64,000 nt of DNA from Burkholderia sp. 8Y (GCF_902506145.1 NZ_LR733520.1:2215476-2279475); one strand, 5' to 3'; shown: positions 8,639-16,954, counted from the stretch's first letter. Numbers and translations are program-made. Notes: generated by a model not told the origin, from the sequence alone.

Positions 8639-9964
8639 ATGCTGATCACACGCGCTGCCGCAGGCAAATCCGCGCCGAGTCTGGGCGCGATTTCGACGGC
8701 GCTGATCGTCGTCGCGCTGGCGATGATCGCGGCGCGCGTGCCGCACGTCTATGCGCAGTTCCGCGCCGATCCCGCGAACGCGTTCAGCGACTTCAACTAC
8801 TACCTGTACGCGTTCACGACCGTGCTGCGTCACCCCGCCGATGCGACGGTGCTCTACGACCACGCAGGTCTCGTCGCGTTCATGCGCTCCATCGGGGCTC
8901 GCGACGTCGGCATGGACGTGTTTTACGCGTATCCGCCGCAATTCGCGTTGCTGTTCTCGCCGCTTGGCGCGCTCTCGCCGCTCGCGGCCAAGGCGGTGTG
9001 GGTCGGCGGATCGTTGACGCTTTTCGCGCTCGGCGTCGCGATGGTCGCGAAGCTTGCGTATCGCGCCTCGGATTGCGGCACGGATCGCGGCGCCGTGCTG
9101 CTGATCGTCGCGCTGGCGCTGCTGAGCCGCCCGTTCTTCGACGATGTCTACTGGGGCCAGTCGAACGAACTGCTGTTCTTCCTGCTCGCCGCGACGTTCT
9201 TCTTCGTCGATCGCGGCAACCGCGCGCTCGCGGGCGTGTTCCTCGGCGCGGCCATTGCGCTCAAGGTGACGCCGATCGCCATTGCGGGCCTTCTGCTTCT
9301 GCGACGCGAATGGCGCACTGCCGTCTTCACGTTCATCACATCGGTCGTGTTCACGGCGATCACCGCGTGGGTGCTCGGCTTACATACGATCTGGCACTAC
9401 GTCGTATCGGACATGCCGCGGCTTAATACGCAAAATCTCATGCTCGGCGGCGCGCCGATCAACGTCGCGCTGCGCGGCGGCCTGCAAACGGTGATGGAGA
9501 GCGCCGGCATGAGCGCATCGCAGCCGATGCTCGGCGCGGTATGGATCGCGACGGCGCTTGTCGTATGCACGCTCGCCGTGGTGCTGGTCGCGCGGCGGCA
9601 CGCGGACCGTCGCATCGACTTCGCGCTCGCCACGATGACGATGCTCGTCGCATCGCCGATGCTCGAACCCGTGCATCTCGTCGTTGCGCTGATTCCGGTC
9701 GGCATTCTGTTCGGCACGGCGATGGAGCAGCCCGGCGCGCGCTTGTCGCTGGTCGCGCCGCGAGTGGAGCTGATGCTTGCGAGCTTCGCGATCGCGGTGA
9801 TGGCGTTCGCGTCGCGCGGCGCGAGCTATACGGTGGCCGTCTGGCTGCTGTACGGGCTTCTTCTCGCGCGATACTTCGTGACGGGCGTAGTCACGCGCCC
9901 ACGTTCGACTCAGGGCGCAGGAGATCGAACGCAGCGAGCGCGAGCACGCCCGATAGCACGATGA
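8639..9964 (+). CDS. GT87-type (DUF2029) polyprenyl-phosphate-sugar glycosyltransferase
   Basis: This is a 441-residue multi-pass membrane protein. After the first helix it reads DFNYYLYA..., then FYAYPPQFALLFSPLG, the acidic-plus-YPP pattern of DUF2029/GT87 enzymes such as the mycobacterial mannosyltransferase PimE. It then shows YWGQSNELLFFLLA and GAAIALKVTPIAIAG. GT-C enzymes of this type use polyprenyl-phosphate sugars on the outer face of the inner membrane. It is the third gene of the unit with the HAD-UbiA and SMR-like genes, so it is the likely consumer of their product; the acceptor is unknown. The start at 8639 has ACGGGG upstream. The last 40 or so residues are Arg-rich and overlap a small minus-strand frame. 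Confidence 0.82.
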   Translation: MLITRAAAGKSAPSLGAISTALIVVALAMIAARVPHVYAQFRADPANAFSDFNYYLYAFTTVLRHPADATVLYDHAGLVAFMRSIGARDVGMDVFYAYPPQFALLFSPLGALSPLAAKAVWVGGSLTLFALGVAMVAKLAYRASDCGTDRGAVLLIVALALLSRPFFDDVYWGQSNELLFFLLAATFFFVDRGNRALAGVFLGAAIALKVTPIAIAGLLLLRREWRTAVFTFITSVVFTAITAWVLGLHTIWHYVVSDMPRLNTQNLMLGGAPINVALRGGLQTVMESAGMSASQPMLGAVWIATALVVCTLAVVLVARRHADRRIDFALATMTMLVASPMLEPVHLVVALIPVGILFGTAMEQPGARLSLVAPRVELMLASFAIAVMAFASRGASYTVAVWLLYGLLLARYFVTGVVTRPRSTQGAGDRTQRARARPIAR

Positions 9965-10043
9965 TCGAGGCCGAATGGCGTCCGAAATAAAGCAGCGCGG
10001 CAGCCGACCAGGCTGCGGCGCAGAGCGCAGCGAAGCGTTTCAT
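9891..10043 (-). CDS. Putative 50-residue single-pass membrane protein, antisense to the GT87 3' end
   Basis: The frame begins MKRFAALCAAAWSAAALLYF and contains two short hydrophobic stretches (residues about 4-19 and 26-40) separated by GRHSAS, ending DLLRPESNVGA. Its codons are GC-rich in third position, as in neighbouring genes. It overlaps the last 74 nt of the glycosyltransferase gene on the opposite strand. No clear Shine-Dalgarno is seen. I do not recognise a family, and a chance frame is possible. Confidence 0.4.
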   Translation of the reverse strand: MKRFAALCAAAWSAAALLYFGRHSASIIVLSGVLALAAFDLLRPESNVGA

Positions 10044-10207
10044 GGTGAAGCGGTGATGCGGTAAAGGCGCTTATTCTAGTCGTCGGGTTCGGTTGAACGT
10101 TGAAAAAGCCCACCGACGAACTCAGGGCCGCTCGCAGCGGCCATGCTGTGTCAGCCGAACGTCATTCCCCACTGCCTCCGCGCCATCACCATGCACCCCA
10201 ACCACCC

Positions 10208-10975
10208 CTACTGCGCCGCCAGATAAAACGCCTGATCGCGCTGCGGCGTCACGCCGACAACCGTGAGCACGCCATTCACGACCGTCGCTTCCACCGGCAT
10301 CGACACGTTGTTGAGACCGCACAATGCGCCGCTGAAGTTCAGCGTGCCGTCGAGCAGATGCTTGCCAGTCGCGCGCGGCTTGATGCTGCCGGTAAACGTG
10401 CAGGCGCTCTGCGTGCCGTTGACCGTGCCGTCGGCGGAGAACGTGATCGTCGAAATGGGATTGCTGCCCGACCCGCTGGTCCACGTACGCGCGACGTCGC
10501 TCAACGCGATCGGCGTGTCGTAGGCGGCGTTGTAGTTGCCGTTGAAGCTGGTGGCGGTCGTGTCCGGGCTGACGAAGAGACTCGTGGTCGCGGCAAGCGC
10601 GCTCTTTGCCGTGAAGTTGCCCGTCAGCGTGCCGGCGCGAATGGCGCCGAGGTTGTGGAAGCCGACCGTCGCGGAATCGGCGAAAGCTCCATCGTTGGCC
10701 GTCATGATGCCCTCGATCAGCCAGACGAACGAGCCGCTCTGCGTGTAGATGCTGTAGTACTGCCCCGTTTCGAGCACGATGGTCTGTGCCGCCATCGACT
10801 GCGACGAATTCACCGAGCCGTACCAGATGCCTTCCGGGACCGCGTGCGACGTCGTGGGTACGCAGGACTTCTGCAGATTGTTGAGGTCGGACACGCAGGT
10901 CTTGCCGTCGTTGCCGCCGCCGCACGCGGCGAGCAGGGGCAGAGCAAACAGGCAGAGTTTCGATACGAGTTTCAT
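10208..10975 (-). CDS. Putative lipoprotein of unknown function
   Basis: This encodes a 255-residue exported protein. The start MKLVSKLCLFALPLLAACGGG gives a lipoprotein signal peptide with lipobox LLAAC, so Cys-18 should be lipidated. The residue after it is Gly, not Asp, which favours the outer membrane. The mature part is rich in Ser, Thr, Gly and Asn, with repeated beta-strand-like stretches (GTLTGNFTAKS, GTLNFSGALCG, GTVNGTQSACTFTG), and has four or more extra cysteines that could form disulphides. I recognise no named domain. The longer upstream open frame was rejected because it precedes the signal peptide. The gene is monocistronic, downstream of and parallel to sodB but separated by a terminator. 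Confidence 0.8.
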   Translation of the reverse strand: MKLVSKLCLFALPLLAACGGGNDGKTCVSDLNNLQKSCVPTTSHAVPEGIWYGSVNSSQSMAAQTIVLETGQYYSIYTQSGSFVWLIEGIMTANDGAFADSATVGFHNLGAIRAGTLTGNFTAKSALAATTSLFVSPDTTATSFNGNYNAAYDTPIALSDVARTWTSGSGSNPISTITFSADGTVNGTQSACTFTGSIKPRATGKHLLDGTLNFSGALCGLNNVSMPVEATVVNGVLTVVGVTPQRDQAFYLAAQ

Positions 10976-11107
10976 GGCGAGTGCGTTGTCTTCGAAGTGA
11001 GCACGGGCCGCCGCTTTCGACGGATGCCGACAATGAGATAACGGAATGTCGCCGCGAAACTTTAATAGAGGCGTATAGAGGCAATGGCGTGCCCCGAATT
11101 CGCTGAC

Positions 11108-11136
11108 CAAAGAAAAAGCCCTCGCGTGGAGGGCTT
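11108..11136 (-). terminator. Rho-independent terminator of sodB
   Basis: Read on the minus strand, AAGCCCTC (11136-11129), a 5-nt loop, GAGGGCTT (11123-11116) and then TTTCTTT follow the sodB stop by about 90 nt. Confidence 0.85.
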
Positions 11137-11224
11137 GATCTGTGAAACGCTCGCCGGACCTTACCGTCCGGCACAGCCGGTTGTCACGCCAGCGACAACC
11201 CGCCATCGGCTCATGGCTTATGAC

Positions 11225-11806
11225 TTAAGCACCGAAATTCTTCGAAGCAAAGTCCCAGTTCGCGATGTTCCAGAATGCCTCGATGAACTTCGGACGCGCA
11301 TTGCGGTAGTCGATGTAGTAAGCGTGCTCCCACACGTCCAGCGTGACGAGCGGCTTGCTGTCGGTGGTCAGCGGCGTCGCGGCGTTGCTGGTCGACACGA
11401 TGTCGAGCGAGCCGTCGGTCTTCTTCACGAGCCACGTCCAGCCCGAGCCGAACGTGCCCACGGCGACCTTCGCGAACTCTTCCTTGAACTTGTCGAAGGA
11501 GCCGTACTTCGCGTTGATCGCGTCGGCCAGCGCGCCGGCCGGAGCGCCGCCGCCGTTCGGCGACAGGCTGTTCCAGAAGAACGTGTGGTTCCACGTCTGA
11601 GCCGCGTTGTTGAACACGCCGCCCGACGATTTCTTCACGATCTCTTCGAGCTGCATGTTCTCGAATTCAGTGCCCTTGATGAGCTCGTTGAGCTTCGTCA
11701 CATAGGTCTGGTGGTGCTTGCCATAGTGAAACTCGAGCGTTTCTTCCGACATGTGCGGAGCGAGCGCGTTCTTGTCGAACGGCAGCGGCGGGAGCGTATG
11801 TTCCAT
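11225..11806 (-). CDS. sodB: Superoxide dismutase [Fe]
   Basis: This is a 193-residue cytoplasmic iron superoxide dismutase, converting superoxide to H2O2 and O2. Metal ligands are visible in order: His in LEFHYGKHHQTYV, His in AAQTWNHTFFW, and Asp and His in TLDVWEHAYYIDYRN. The Gln of AAQTWNHTF and the FFWNSL context are typical of Fe rather than Mn forms. The start MEHTLPPLPF is preceded by AAGGAAGC at the right spacing, so the 20 extra upstream codons are excluded. It has its own terminator. It lies downstream of xseA, separated by about 200 nt that should hold its promoter. Confidence 0.96.
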   Translation of the reverse strand: MEHTLPPLPFDKNALAPHMSEETLEFHYGKHHQTYVTKLNELIKGTEFENMQLEEIVKKSSGGVFNNAAQTWNHTFFWNSLSPNGGGAPAGALADAINAKYGSFDKFKEEFAKVAVGTFGSGWTWLVKKTDGSLDIVSTSNAATPLTTDSKPLVTLDVWEHAYYIDYRNARPKFIEAFWNIANWDFASKNFGA

Positions 11807-12014
11807 GATTGCGAGCTTCCTTTCTATGTGAATTGTGGGACTGTGAGGAGTGAAGCAGTGGAGCAATGGATTGTAGGCGAGTTGGGATAACCCCGCAAAC
11901 CGCCAGCCTTTATGAGGAAGATCGCTTTTATACGCCCGAAAGCGGCGTAAAAAGTGCTCGCGACGGCGCTTCGCGTCACGTCGAAATTACGCCGTCGAGC
12001 GAGCGCGCAACGCT

Positions 12015-13382
12015 TCAGAATTCGTCGGACAGACGGGGTTGTACGTCAGCGAGAACCACGTCCGCCGAGCCTTGCGCGAGATGGACCGTGAGCGCGCGCT
12101 TCGGCTTGAGCGCAGTGGGCGCCCGCAGCGCGCGGCCCGTTTGCGTGTCGATGAGGGCGGCGTATCCGCGTTCCAGCGTGCGCTGCGGACTCAGCACCTG
12201 CAAACGCGCCGCGAGTTCGGACACGCACGCCTTCTCGCGCTCGCGCCGACGCTCGTTCGCGCGCTTCATGCGCTCGGCGAGCCGCAGGACATGCTCGCCT
12301 TGCGCGGCGACGTCGGGCCGCCTGCGCTGCCAGCGATACTGCACGAGCGCGAAGTGCGCGCGGGCATCGCGCACGGGCCGCGCGCCGGCTGCGGCAAGAC
12401 GGCTCGCCAGTTGCCGCAGATGCACGCGTTGCCGCGCAAGCCGCTCCGCCGGACTCACGAGCCTGCGCGCGAGCCAGTCGAGCTGCTGCGCGCGGCGCTC
12501 CATCGTGCGTCCGAACGCGCGCGCCAGCGCCGCGTGACGGTGATCGAGTTCGCGCAGCAACAGCACGCGCTGCGGACTCACGAGTTCGGCGGCGCCGGTC
12601 GGCGTGGGCGCGCGGACATCGGCGGCGAAATCGGCGATGGTGAAATCCGTCTCGTGACCGACCCCGCTCACCACCGGCAGTTCACTCGCCGCGATCGCAC
12701 GCGCGAGCACTTCCTCGTTGAACGCCCACAAGTCTTCGATGGACCCGCCGCCGCGACACACGATCAGCACATCGACTTCGCGCCGGGCGTTGGCCGCTTC
12801 GACCATCGCGGCGAGTTTCGCGCTGGCGCCCGTGCCCTGCACCGGCCCCGGATAGACGATCACGGGCACGTGCGGCGCGCGGCGCGCGAGCGTCGTCAGC
12901 ACGTCGCGCAACGCCGCGGCCTGCAACGACGTGACGATGCCGATGCCGCGTGGATGCGTCGGCAACGCGCGTTTGCGCTCGGCGGCGAAGAGCCCTTCGC
13001 TCTCCAGTTGCGCCTTCAGGCGCAGGAATGCTTCATACAGACGCCCCTGCCCCGTGCGCCGCACCGCTTCGACGCTCAACTGCAGTTCGCCGCGCGGCTC
13101 GTACATCGTGACGAGCGCGCGCACTTCGATCTTGTCGCCTTCGCGCGGCACGAATTCGGCGTACTGCGCGCGGCTTCGGAACATCACGCAGCGCATCTGC
13201 GCGTTCGCGTCCTTGATCGAAAAGTACCAGTGGCCGCTCGCGGCGCGCGTGAAGTTCGACACTTCGCCCGACACCCAGACGAGCGGAAACGACCGCTCCA
13301 GCATCGTGCCGATTGCACGGTTGAGCACGGAAACGGGGATAACGGCGTCGCCGCCTGGCGTCGGCAAGGAATCGGGAGTCAT
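12015..13382 (-). CDS. xseA: Exodeoxyribonuclease VII large subunit
   Basis: This is the 455-residue catalytic large subunit of exonuclease VII, which degrades single-stranded DNA to oligonucleotides. The N-terminal OB-fold starts at VIPVSVLNRAIGTMLERSFP, followed by the ExoVII domain with GIGIVTSLQAAALRDVL, DVLIVCRGGGSIEDLWAFN and VSGVGHETDFTIADF, all conserved in XseA. A long Arg/Ala-rich coiled-coil follows (about residues 285-410) and then the C-terminal RTLERGYAAL. The start at MTPDSLPTPGG was preferred over a longer Arg/Ser-rich frame. The small subunit xseB is not in the window. Confidence 0.95.
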   Translation of the reverse strand: MTPDSLPTPGGDAVIPVSVLNRAIGTMLERSFPLVWVSGEVSNFTRAASGHWYFSIKDANAQMRCVMFRSRAQYAEFVPREGDKIEVRALVTMYEPRGELQLSVEAVRRTGQGRLYEAFLRLKAQLESEGLFAAERKRALPTHPRGIGIVTSLQAAALRDVLTTLARRAPHVPVIVYPGPVQGTGASAKLAAMVEAANARREVDVLIVCRGGGSIEDLWAFNEEVLARAIAASELPVVSGVGHETDFTIADFAADVRAPTPTGAAELVSPQRVLLLRELDHRHAALARAFGRTMERRAQQLDWLARRLVSPAERLARQRVHLRQLASRLAAAGARPVRDARAHFALVQYRWQRRRPDVAAQGEHVLRLAERMKRANERRREREKACVSELAARLQVLSPQRTLERGYAALIDTQTGRALRAPTALKPKRALTVHLAQGSADVVLADVQPRLSDEF

Positions 13383-13543
13383 GGTCGAGATCGAATGAGA
13401 GGGGCGTCGCCCGCCGCGCGCCGGCTGGCAAGGCCCCGCCAGTGTAGCAAGTGTCCACACAGAAGAACTTACCGATGCGTCCTGCAAAGCGCCGCCGGAG
13501 GCCCGTGACTTCGTGGCAACTCGTTGATTTCGCTAGTAATCTT

Positions 13544-13568
13544 TCCGGGAAATCGAGCATTTCCCGGA
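13544..13568. promoter_or_regulatory. Perfect 10-bp inverted repeat (possible operator)
   Basis: TCCGGGAAAT (13544-13553), spacer CGAGC, ATTTCCCGGA (13559-13568). It has no T-run on either strand and lies in the divergent promoter region, so an operator for a dimeric regulator is likelier than a terminator. The binding protein is unknown. Confidence 0.5.
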
Positions 13569-13623
13569 GCAACTCTTTCCTGAAGCGGATTTCGCCTTTC
13601 TGAACGCCGAGTTCTTCACAGAG

Positions 13624-13632
13624 TTATCCACA
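13624..13632 (+). promoter_or_regulatory. Consensus DnaA box
   Basis: TTATCCACA matches the high-affinity DnaA box exactly. Only one copy is visible and there is no AT-rich unwinding region, so it is not an origin. A chance match is possible, but the site is intergenic, about 56 bp from the palindrome. Confidence 0.45.
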
Positions 13633-13875
13633 GTTTGCGGCTGTCCGGGCGCACGGCCGTCCCGACTGGCGAAGAGCGCGTTCGCGCGCTAGAGTGCCGG
13701 GTCGTGCACCGGCTCGCGCGTTCTGCCGTCCCCTTTCGGACTTTTGAACCCGCACCGCCGGTCGAACCGTTCAACGAGAGACCGAAATCGAAGGAGTTGC
13801 CGTTGCGCGCCCTGCCGTATCCGACATTGTTCCCGCGCCACCGGGCATTCGACGCCGTCCGCGCGAAGGCGGTCC

Positions 13876-14892
13876 ATGTCTGATTTCAAGCCGCCGATCG
13901 AGAACTTCCTTGCCCGCGAATGGCGCCGGCGCGGCGCGGTCGCGTGGGCGCTGACGCCCTTCGCATGCGTCTTCGGGGCGATCGCCGCGACGCGCCGCGC
14001 GTTCTTCGACATGGGCTGGTTGAAGCGTGTCGAGCCGGGCGTGCCGGTGGTCGTCGTCGGCAACGTGACCGTCGGCGGGACGGGCAAGACGCCGACCGTC
14101 ATCGCGCTCGTCGAGGCGCTGCGGGCAGCGGGCTTCCAGCCGGGCGTCGTGTCGCGTGGATACGGCGCGAAAGTCGCGCAGCCGACGAGCGTCACGCCCA
14201 CAAGCATCGCCGCGCAGGTCGGCGACGAGCCGCTTCTAATCGCGCGCCGCACCCATGCGCCGGTGTTCGTGTGTCCGGACCGCGTGGCCGCCGCGCGCGC
14301 GCTTCTCAACGCGCATCCGAACGTCGACGTCCTCGTGAGCGACGACGGCCTGCAGCACTATCGGCTGGCGCGCGCGTTCGAACTGGTCGTGTTCGACGCC
14401 CGGCTCGGCGGCAACGGCTTTCTGCTGCCCGCCGGTCCGCTGCGCGAGCCGATGTCGCGTCATCGCGATGCCACGCTCATCAACAGTCCCTACGACCGCA
14501 CGCTTCCGCCGTGGCCGAACACCTTCGCGCTCGACCTCGAACCCGGCGACGCGTGGCTGCTCGACGATCCGCACCAGCGCCGGCCGCTTTCGCAGTTCGT
14601 GGGCGAGAAAGTGGTCGCGGCGGCGGGCATCGGTTCGCCGGAGCGTTTTTTCGCGACGCTGCGCGCGGCGGGCATCATGCCCACGACGCGCGCCTTCCCC
14701 GATCATTACGCGTACCGCGAGAATCCGTTCGCCTCGGTCGAAGCCGACGCGATCCTGATCACGGAAAAGGATGCAGTAAAATTCGGGGCCTGGCGCGACG
14801 CACGCATCTGGGTCGTTCCCGTGCAAGCCGTGCTCAGCCCTCGCCTCATCGCTCTCGTTGTGGAGAAACTCCGTGGACGCACGTCTGCTTGA
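13876..14892 (+). CDS. lpxK: Tetraacyldisaccharide 4'-kinase
   Basis: This 338-residue inner-membrane enzyme phosphorylates the 4' position of the lipid A precursor, the sixth step of the Raetz pathway. The Walker A loop GNVTVGGTGKTP lies near residue 60 after an N-terminal hydrophobic helix. Further LpxK features are VSRGYGAK, VGDEPLLIARR, DVLVSDDGLQHYRL (Walker B region) and LITEKDAVKF near the C-terminus. The start MSDFKPPIENF was chosen over an Arg-rich upstream extension. Its stop overlaps the GTG start of the Trm112-like gene by 20 nt, and kdsB follows, giving a lipid A-KDO operon. Confidence 0.95.
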   Translation: MSDFKPPIENFLAREWRRRGAVAWALTPFACVFGAIAATRRAFFDMGWLKRVEPGVPVVVVGNVTVGGTGKTPTVIALVEALRAAGFQPGVVSRGYGAKVAQPTSVTPTSIAAQVGDEPLLIARRTHAPVFVCPDRVAAARALLNAHPNVDVLVSDDGLQHYRLARAFELVVFDARLGGNGFLLPAGPLREPMSRHRDATLINSPYDRTLPPWPNTFALDLEPGDAWLLDDPHQRRPLSQFVGEKVVAAAGIGSPERFFATLRAAGIMPTTRAFPDHYAYRENPFASVEADAILITEKDAVKFGAWRDARIWVVPVQAVLSPRLIALVVEKLRGRTSA

Positions 14893-15079
14893 AATCCTCG
14901 TCTGCCCGATCTGCAAGGGCCCGCTCAACTACGACCGCGCGGCGCAGGAACTCGTCTGCAGCGCGGACAAGCTCGCGTATCCCGTTCGCGACGGCATTCC
15001 GGTGATGCTCGTCGACGAAGCGCGCCAGACGGTCGAAGGCACGCCCGTCGAGCCGCTGAAGCCCGTCGGCGACGTCTGA
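14873..15079 (+). CDS. Trm112/YcaR-family zinc-ribbon protein
   Basis: This is a 68-residue protein of the Trm112 family (UPF0434, E. coli YcaR). It begins VDARLLEILVCPICKGPL, with one CPIC knuckle; the second pair of cysteines is reduced to a single LVCSADK. The ending RDGIPVMLVDEARQ is typical of the family. GTG at 14873 is preferred because GGAG sits 7 nt upstream; a TTG at 14858 is possible. In yeast Trm112 activates methyltransferases, while the bacterial function is unclear. Its conserved place between lpxK and kdsB suggests translational coupling with both. Confidence 0.88.
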   Translation: MDARLLEILVCPICKGPLNYDRAAQELVCSADKLAYPVRDGIPVMLVDEARQTVEGTPVEPLKPVGDV

Positions 15080-15089
15080 AGCCATCGCC

Positions 15090-15881
15090 ATGTCCGTGCC
15101 GTTCATCGCTGTCATTCCCGCGCGGCTCGCGTCCACGCGGCTGCCGAACAAGCCGCTCGCCGATCTCGGCGGCAAACCGATGGTCGTGCGCGTCGCCGAG
15201 CGGGCGCGCGAATCCGGGGCGAGCCACGTGCTCGTCGCGACGGACTCGCATCTCGTCGTCGAAGCGGCGCGCGATCACGGCATCGAAGTCATGCTCACGC
15301 GCGCCGATCACCCGACCGGCACCGACCGCCTCGCCGAAGTCGCCACGCGTCTGAACTGGAGCGACGAGACGATCGTCGTCAACGTGCAGGGCGACGAACC
15401 GCTGATCGACCCGCAACTCGTGCGCGATGTCGCCACGCATCTCGCGGCGCACGGCGAATGCGCGATCGCCACGGCCGCGCATCCGATTCACGATCCCGCC
15501 GACGTGTTCAATCCGAACGTCGTGAAAGTCGCGCTGGATGCGAAGAGCGTCGCGCTGTACTTCTCGCGCGCCCCGATTCCATGGTCGCGCGACGCCTGGC
15601 AGCCGCACTGGCCCGACGTCGCCGCGCTTTCCGCGCTGCCGGCGGTGCCGGCGAACGTGCTGCGGCATATCGGCCTCTACGCCTATCGCGCGAAGTTTCT
15701 GCGCGACTTCCCGAAGCTCGCTCAAGCGCCCATCGAAGCCGCCGAAGCACTCGAACAGCTGCGCGCGCTGTGGCACGGCGAGCGCATCGCGGTGCTTGTC
15801 ACGCAAGACGCGCCGCCGCCCGGCGTCGATACGCCCGCCGACCTTGCGCGCGTGCAGGCGCTCTTCGCAGGCGCGAACTGA
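15090..15881 (+). CDS. kdsB: 3-deoxy-manno-octulosonate cytidylyltransferase (CMP-KDO synthetase)
   Basis: This 263-residue cytoplasmic enzyme activates KDO with CTP to CMP-KDO for lipopolysaccharide inner-core synthesis. The N-terminal nucleotide-binding signature VIPARLASTRLPNKPLADL is clear. It is followed by VATDSHLVVEAA, the HPTGTDRLAE loop, VNVQGDEPLI (metal and CTP binding) and the KDO-binding region RHIGLYAYRAKFL. It lies 10 nt after the Trm112-like gene, in the lpxK operon. Confidence 0.96.
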   Translation: MSVPFIAVIPARLASTRLPNKPLADLGGKPMVVRVAERARESGASHVLVATDSHLVVEAARDHGIEVMLTRADHPTGTDRLAEVATRLNWSDETIVVNVQGDEPLIDPQLVRDVATHLAAHGECAIATAAHPIHDPADVFNPNVVKVALDAKSVALYFSRAPIPWSRDAWQPHWPDVAALSALPAVPANVLRHIGLYAYRAKFLRDFPKLAQAPIEAAEALEQLRALWHGERIAVLVTQDAPPPGVDTPADLARVQALFAGAN

Positions 15882-15913
15882 AAGCATCGCGCAACCGGTG
15901 TATACCCCGCCGA

Positions 15914-15932
15914 ACGCCCGCGCGGCGGGCGT
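15914..15932 (+). terminator. GC-rich hairpin after kdsB (weak terminator)
   Basis: ACGCCCGC (15914-15921), GCG, GCGGGCGT (15925-15932), followed by CTTAG rather than a T-run. It probably slows or ends the lpxK-kdsB transcript before adk. Confidence 0.4.
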
Positions 15933-16164
15933 CTTAGCGGTTTCCATAATCGCTATTAGGGCCGCGATCGTAATGAGGCGTGGCATAATCAAGCGATTGC
16001 GCGAGCCTTCCGGTCAGCGCCACGCTCAACGTTGCGCCGCTGTCCGCGGGTGCCGCGCTGCCTGTCGAATCGGCCGCGCCGCCTGTCGTCGACGCCGCCC
16101 GAGCGTCGCCGCCGGAGGTCACGAACCTCGCGTCGCGGTTTCTAGACGATTCGGAGATATCACC

Positions 16165-16830
16165 ATGCGTTTGATCCTGTTGGGCGCACCCGGCGCGGGC
16201 AAGGGCACCCAGGCAAACTTCATCAAGGAGAAATTCGGCATTCCGCAGATTTCCACCGGCGACATGCTGCGCGCAGCCGTCAAGGCGGGCTCGCCGCTCG
16301 GCGTCGAGGCAAAACGCTATATGGACGCGGGCGAGCTCGTGCCGGATCTGCTCATCATCAACCTCGTGAAAGAGCGGCTGCTGGAAAGCGACTGCACCAA
16401 CGGCTATCTCTTCGACGGCTTTCCGCGCACCATTCCGCAGGCGGAAGCCATGAAGAGCGCGGGCGTCGTGATCGACTACGTGCTCGAAATCGACGTGCCG
16501 TTCGACGAGATCATCACGCGCATGAGCGGACGCCGCGTGCACGCGCCGTCAGGGCGCACGTATCACATCGCGTTCAATCCGCCGAAGAACGACATGGTGG
16601 ACGACGTGACCGGCGAACCGCTGATCCAGCGCGAGGACGACAAGGAAGAGACCGTGCGCAAGCGTCTCGACGTGTACGAAGCGCAGACGAAGCCGCTCAT
16701 CGCGTATTACAACGACTGGGCGAAGTCGGGCGCCACGGAAGACGGGCTGAAAGCGCCGGAATACCGCCGCATTTCGGGTTCCGGCAGTGTCGATGAAATC
16801 CGCGACCGCGTGTTCGCTGCGTTGAAGTAA
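16165..16830 (+). CDS. adk: Adenylate kinase
   Basis: This is a 221-residue adenylate kinase (ATP + AMP to 2 ADP). The P-loop GAPGAGKGTQ is at residues 7-16, the AMP-binding STGDMLRAAV follows, then GYLFDGFPRT and a long LID domain from SGRRVHAPSGRTYH to REDDKEETVRKRL. The LID lacks zinc-binding cysteines, as in Gram-negatives. Start MRLILLGAPG; the upstream in-frame stretch lacks a start codon with a ribosome site. CATAAT at 15984-15989 could be the -10 of its promoter. An intrinsic terminator follows. Confidence 0.97.
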   Translation: MRLILLGAPGAGKGTQANFIKEKFGIPQISTGDMLRAAVKAGSPLGVEAKRYMDAGELVPDLLIINLVKERLLESDCTNGYLFDGFPRTIPQAEAMKSAGVVIDYVLEIDVPFDEIITRMSGRRVHAPSGRTYHIAFNPPKNDMVDDVTGEPLIQREDDKEETVRKRLDVYEAQTKPLIAYYNDWAKSGATEDGLKAPEYRRISGSGSVDEIRDRVFAALK

Positions 16831-16850
16831 AGGCGCAGGCAGTCATCCAG

Positions 16851-16879
16851 AAACCCGCTCCGAACGAGCGGGTTTTTTT
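16851..16879 (+). terminator. Rho-independent terminator of adk
   Basis: AAACCCGCTC (16851-16860), loop CGAAC, GAGCGGGTTT (16866-16875) and then TTTT, 20 nt after the adk stop. Confidence 0.94.
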
Positions 16880-16954
16880 ACGCGCGTTTGCAGCAGCGCG
16901 TTGGCTACAATCGACGCGTCGCCCCGCGAGGGCCACACTACAAGGAGAAGACAC

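Larger units (their letters stand above)
13383..13875. other. Divergent intergenic region xseA / lpxK without a gene
   Basis: These 493 bases hold no convincing coding frame. They contain a 25-bp perfect palindrome (13544-13568) and a consensus DnaA box (13624-13632), each listed separately. They should carry the promoters for xseA and for the lpxK operon. From memory, ExbB/ExbD-type genes lie between xseA and lpxK in several Burkholderia genomes; none is present here. Confidence 0.5.

Noticed and set aside
13624..13632. Chromosomal origin at the DnaA box
   Set aside because: Single box, no AT-rich region, and no dnaA, dnaN, parAB or gidA genes nearby.
15990..16175. Ala/Pro-rich open frame upstream of adk (reads like ...SAGAALPVESAAPPVVDAA)
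   Set aside because: No start codon or ribosome site after its upstream stop, and it runs into the adk start in another frame. It is probably adk leader.
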